Shown here one piece after another: positions 6,226 through 7,857 of a stretch of DNA of 7,857 nucleotides. The number at the start of each line of letters is the position of its first letter. The first letter of the stretch is position 1. A model generated the notes under the pieces. That model did not search any database. It was given only the letters and a program-made list of their open reading frames with translations, and was not told the DNA's origin. The position numbers were made by a program, and so were the translations under genes. Origin of the DNA: Oscillospiraceae bacterium (GTDB lineage Bacteria > Bacillota > Clostridia > Oscillospirales > Oscillospiraceae). The stretch is taken from assembly GCA_029065305.1 (NCBI GenBank), contig JAIEIQ010000343.1:1-7857 (forward strand), written 5' to 3'.

Positions 6226-6660
6226 ATGAGATATTACGAAATCGAAAATGAGATGTATCAGAAAGCAGTGGAACTAATAGAAAAGAGGTATCCTGCCGGC
6301 TGGGGTGGCGCTGGTGTTGTTCACACGTCCAAGGGGAATTATTATACAAGTGTCTCAATTGAAACCGCTAACGCATCCGCAATCGTATGTATTGAATTGG
6401 GAGCTATGCTTGAAGCCCACAAATATAATGAAAAAGTAACGCATTGCATGTGCCTTATCCGTGATGATGAAAATTCTCAATATAGAGTATTATCGCCGTG
6501 CGGCATCTGTCAGGAGAGATTGCGATATTGGGGCGAAGATGTACAAGTGGCTGTCACAACGAAAGAGAATAAAATCAGATTTGTAGAATTAAGAGAATTA
6601 CAGCCATATCATTGGACAAAAGCCTTCCCGGCTGAAGAGCTTGAACACTGGAAAGAATAA
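6226..6660 (+). CDS. Cytidine-deaminase-like zinc hydrolase
   Basis: The 144-residue protein has the zinc site of the small tetrameric cytidine deaminase/blasticidin-S deaminase group. 'SIETANASAIVCIELGAML' carries ligand Cys55 and proton-shuttle Glu57 (the C-x-E form), and 'SPCGICQERL' carries ligands Cys92 and Cys95. These enzymes hydrolyse the amino group of cytidine-type nucleosides or nucleoside antibiotics. The segment after the second motif ('QERLRYWGED') differs from the usual 'CRQVL' of housekeeping Cdd, so it may belong to a specialised branch. I chose ATG 6226 over the in-frame ATG 6157 because GTGGAGG (6214-6220) lies 5 nt before it, and the earlier start would precede the promoter. 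The gene is strikingly AT-rich (about 33-42% GC in two 60-base lines counted, against about 70% in one line of the neighbouring rluA-type gene) and uses AGA, TTA and ATA-type codons. This points to horizontal acquisition. The substrate is unknown. Confidence 0.83.
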   Translation: MRYYEIENEMYQKAVELIEKRYPAGWGGAGVVHTSKGNYYTSVSIETANASAIVCIELGAMLEAHKYNEKVTHCMCLIRDDENSQYRVLSPCGICQERLRYWGEDVQVAVTTKENKIRFVELRELQPYHWTKAFPAEELEHWKE

Positions 6661-6728
6661 GGAAATTCAGCAATTAACAGTGGGAACACTTTTCCGAAAA
6701 GAGAGAACGATTATTGGAGTGCTGAGTC

Positions 6729-7676
6729 ATGCACGAGTTGATTTTTATGGACCTGGAGTGGAATACCACCTTCTACCGGGACCGGTCGGGAGCCCGCCTC
6801 CCCTTTCACGAGCTCATCGAGGTGGCCGCTATGAAGGTGGACCCGGCCAGCGGGGCTATGGTGGACTCCTTCCACAGCTATATCCGTCCCACCGTGGGCC
6901 GGAAGCTGGAGGGCCGGACCTACCGCCTGCTGCCCTACGGCAGGGAGGAGCTGCGCGCCCTGCTGGCCGATGCCCCCATCTTTCTGGAGCTGGGCCCGGA
7001 CTTTCTCCGCTGGTGCGGGAACGCGCCGGTGTTTGTGGAGTGGGGGAACAACGACGTAGAGGTGCTGCTGGCAAACTTCGCCCACCACCGGCTCTGCTTT
7101 GACGCGGACTGGAAGTGCGAGTATTTTGACCTGCAATACATGTACCAGCGGCTGGTGGAGGGCAGTCCGGCCTGTCAGCCGTCACTGGAGAAGGCGGTGA
7201 CGGAGCTGGGCATCGGGGCGGACCTGGACTTTCACAGCGCCTGGAACGATACCTATTATACTATCCTGGTCTATCAGACTCTGCTGGACCGGTACGAGGG
7301 GCTCCAGCTCTTCCGCCGGCCCCCCAGGCAGAAGGGCCGTCCGCCCCTGTGGGAGGCGGAGCTGGGGAGCTTTGACACCCGCTGGGCCTGCAAGAACCGG
7401 CCGGAGGTGGCCCAGCCGGCGTGCCCCCTGTGCGGCGGGGCGCTGAGCAGGGGGAGATGGGTGCGCACCCTGCCCACGGAGCAGGTGGCCCGCTGCAAGT
7501 GCAAGGTCCACCGGCGGCTGTATCTGACGGTGACGGCGGAGAAGGACGGCCAGCAGTGGAGCGGAAAGGCCGCTATCTACAAGGATGCCGGCCCGATTGC
7601 AGAGCGGTACCGGAAGATGCTGGGAAAGCTGCAAAAGAAGGACAAGCCCGCCAATGGGGCGGTGCGCGGAGGATAA
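6729..7676 (+). CDS. DEDDh 3'-5' exonuclease with C-terminal cysteine cluster
   Basis: The 315-residue protein has an N-terminal exonuclease fold of the DnaQ/KapD/ERI-1 type. 'FMDLEW' gives Asp8 and Glu10 (Exo I), 'WGNNDVEVL' gives Asp109 (Exo II), and 'HSAWNDTYYT' gives His169 and Asp174 (Exo III, DEDDh form). All metal-binding residues are present, so it should remove nucleotides from the 3' end of RNA or DNA; which one is not evident. The C-terminal third (about 232-261) has CPLC, then CKC and a nearby His (Cys232, Cys235, Cys256, Cys258, His261), resembling a zinc ribbon. The start ATG has GGAG 9 nt upstream (6716-6719). High GC returns abruptly at this gene. I found no convincing promoter of its own, so it may be read from the deaminase promoter or from further upstream. 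A strong terminator follows. Confidence 0.86.
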   Translation: MHELIFMDLEWNTTFYRDRSGARLPFHELIEVAAMKVDPASGAMVDSFHSYIRPTVGRKLEGRTYRLLPYGREELRALLADAPIFLELGPDFLRWCGNAPVFVEWGNNDVEVLLANFAHHRLCFDADWKCEYFDLQYMYQRLVEGSPACQPSLEKAVTELGIGADLDFHSAWNDTYYTILVYQTLLDRYEGLQLFRRPPRQKGRPPLWEAELGSFDTRWACKNRPEVAQPACPLCGGALSRGRWVRTLPTEQVARCKCKVHRRLYLTVTAEKDGQQWSGKAAIYKDAGPIAERYRKMLGKLQKKDKPANGAVRGG

Positions 7677-7688
7677 TTCCACAAGAGC

Positions 7689-7724
7689 AGAGGCCGGCTT
7701 AGCGTCGCTAAGCCGGCCTCTTTT
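7689..7724 (+). terminator. Rho-independent terminator after the exonuclease gene
   Basis: A perfect 14-bp stem (7690-7703 with 7707-7720, 3-nt loop) is followed by TTTT (7721-7724), 12 bp after the stop codon. It closes the plus-strand run of genes. Confidence 0.88.
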
Positions 7725-7740
7725 AACGCAATCATTTCTG

Positions 7741-7775
7741 AAAAAAGGGGGGGCCGGGCAGAATGCCCGACCCCC
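7741..7775 (-). terminator. Minus-strand terminator-like hairpin
   Basis: A 12-bp stem with one mismatch (7749-7760 with 7764-7775, loop GAA) has six A residues on its left (7741-7746), which read as a T run on the minus strand just after the stem. It would end transcription coming from a minus-strand gene beyond the right edge. Confidence 0.68.
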
Positions 7776-7786
7776 TCAGCCTGTCG

Positions 7787-7822
7787 AAAAGGGGCCTGTC
7801 TGTCTTCATTACCAGACAGGCC
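7787..7822 (-). terminator. Second minus-strand hairpin, possible tandem terminator
   Basis: A perfect 10-bp stem (7793-7802 with 7813-7822, 10-nt loop) is followed on the minus strand by CCTTTT. The T run is short, so alone it is a weak terminator; with the hairpin at 7741-7775 it makes a tandem pair facing a gene off the right edge. No protein can be assigned to 7823-7857. Confidence 0.5.
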
Positions 7823-7857
7823 ACAAAGTTAATGAGGGATAAAATGTAGGAAGTGGC

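Noticed and set aside
7677..7857. Minus-strand coding end through 7735-7857
   Set aside because: One frame stays open to the edge but passes through both terminator-like hairpins and shows no motif; the stretch is too short to call a gene.

Overview
The window is about 7.9 kb of GC-rich, densely coding DNA. The best guess at origin is a high-GC Clostridia lineage such as an Oscillospiraceae-type gut bacterium. This rests on strong AGGAGG-type ribosome binding sites, consensus TTGACA/TATAAT promoters at 17-bp spacing, a BlaI/M56 regulatory pair and an RNase P RNA in this context. The taxon is inferred, not proven.

Left part (1-1334): the 3' end of a ROK-family gene is followed 18 bp later by a complete esterase-D-like alpha/beta hydrolase, and an intrinsic terminator closes the unit. 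Next (1356-3660) is a self-contained sensor/repressor operon. It has a TTGACA promoter overlapped by two copies of a GTCTAA-N4-TTAGAC-type dyad, a BlaI/MecI-family repressor, and an M56 (BlaR1-like) membrane metalloprotease starting 1 nt after the repressor stop. The outer part of the protease does not look like a penicillin-binding domain. A bidirectional terminator separates it from a convergent gene.

Middle part (3745-5044, minus strand): a TIGR04255-family protein of unknown function has its own consensus promoter and terminator. Upstream of it, on the same strand, lies the RNase P RNA gene (rnpB) with a consensus promoter and a 3' hairpin. The stretch 5045-5241 holds the divergent promoters of rnpB and of the next gene, plus a perfect 16-bp palindrome.

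Right part (5242-7857, plus strand): an RluA-family pseudouridine synthase, then a sharply AT-richer insert with its own promoter carrying a cytidine-deaminase-like gene (a likely transferred gene), then a DEDDh 3'-5' exonuclease with a C-terminal cysteine cluster, closed by a 14-bp stem terminator. The last 110 bases hold two more hairpins oriented as terminators for a minus-strand gene lying beyond the right edge.

Apart from rnpB, no stretch longer than 300 bases lacks a protein gene. I found no CRISPR array, tRNA, insertion sequence or clear multi-gene defence system. The points most worth a second look are the M56 sensor of unknown ligand with its twin operators, and the AT-rich deaminase insert.
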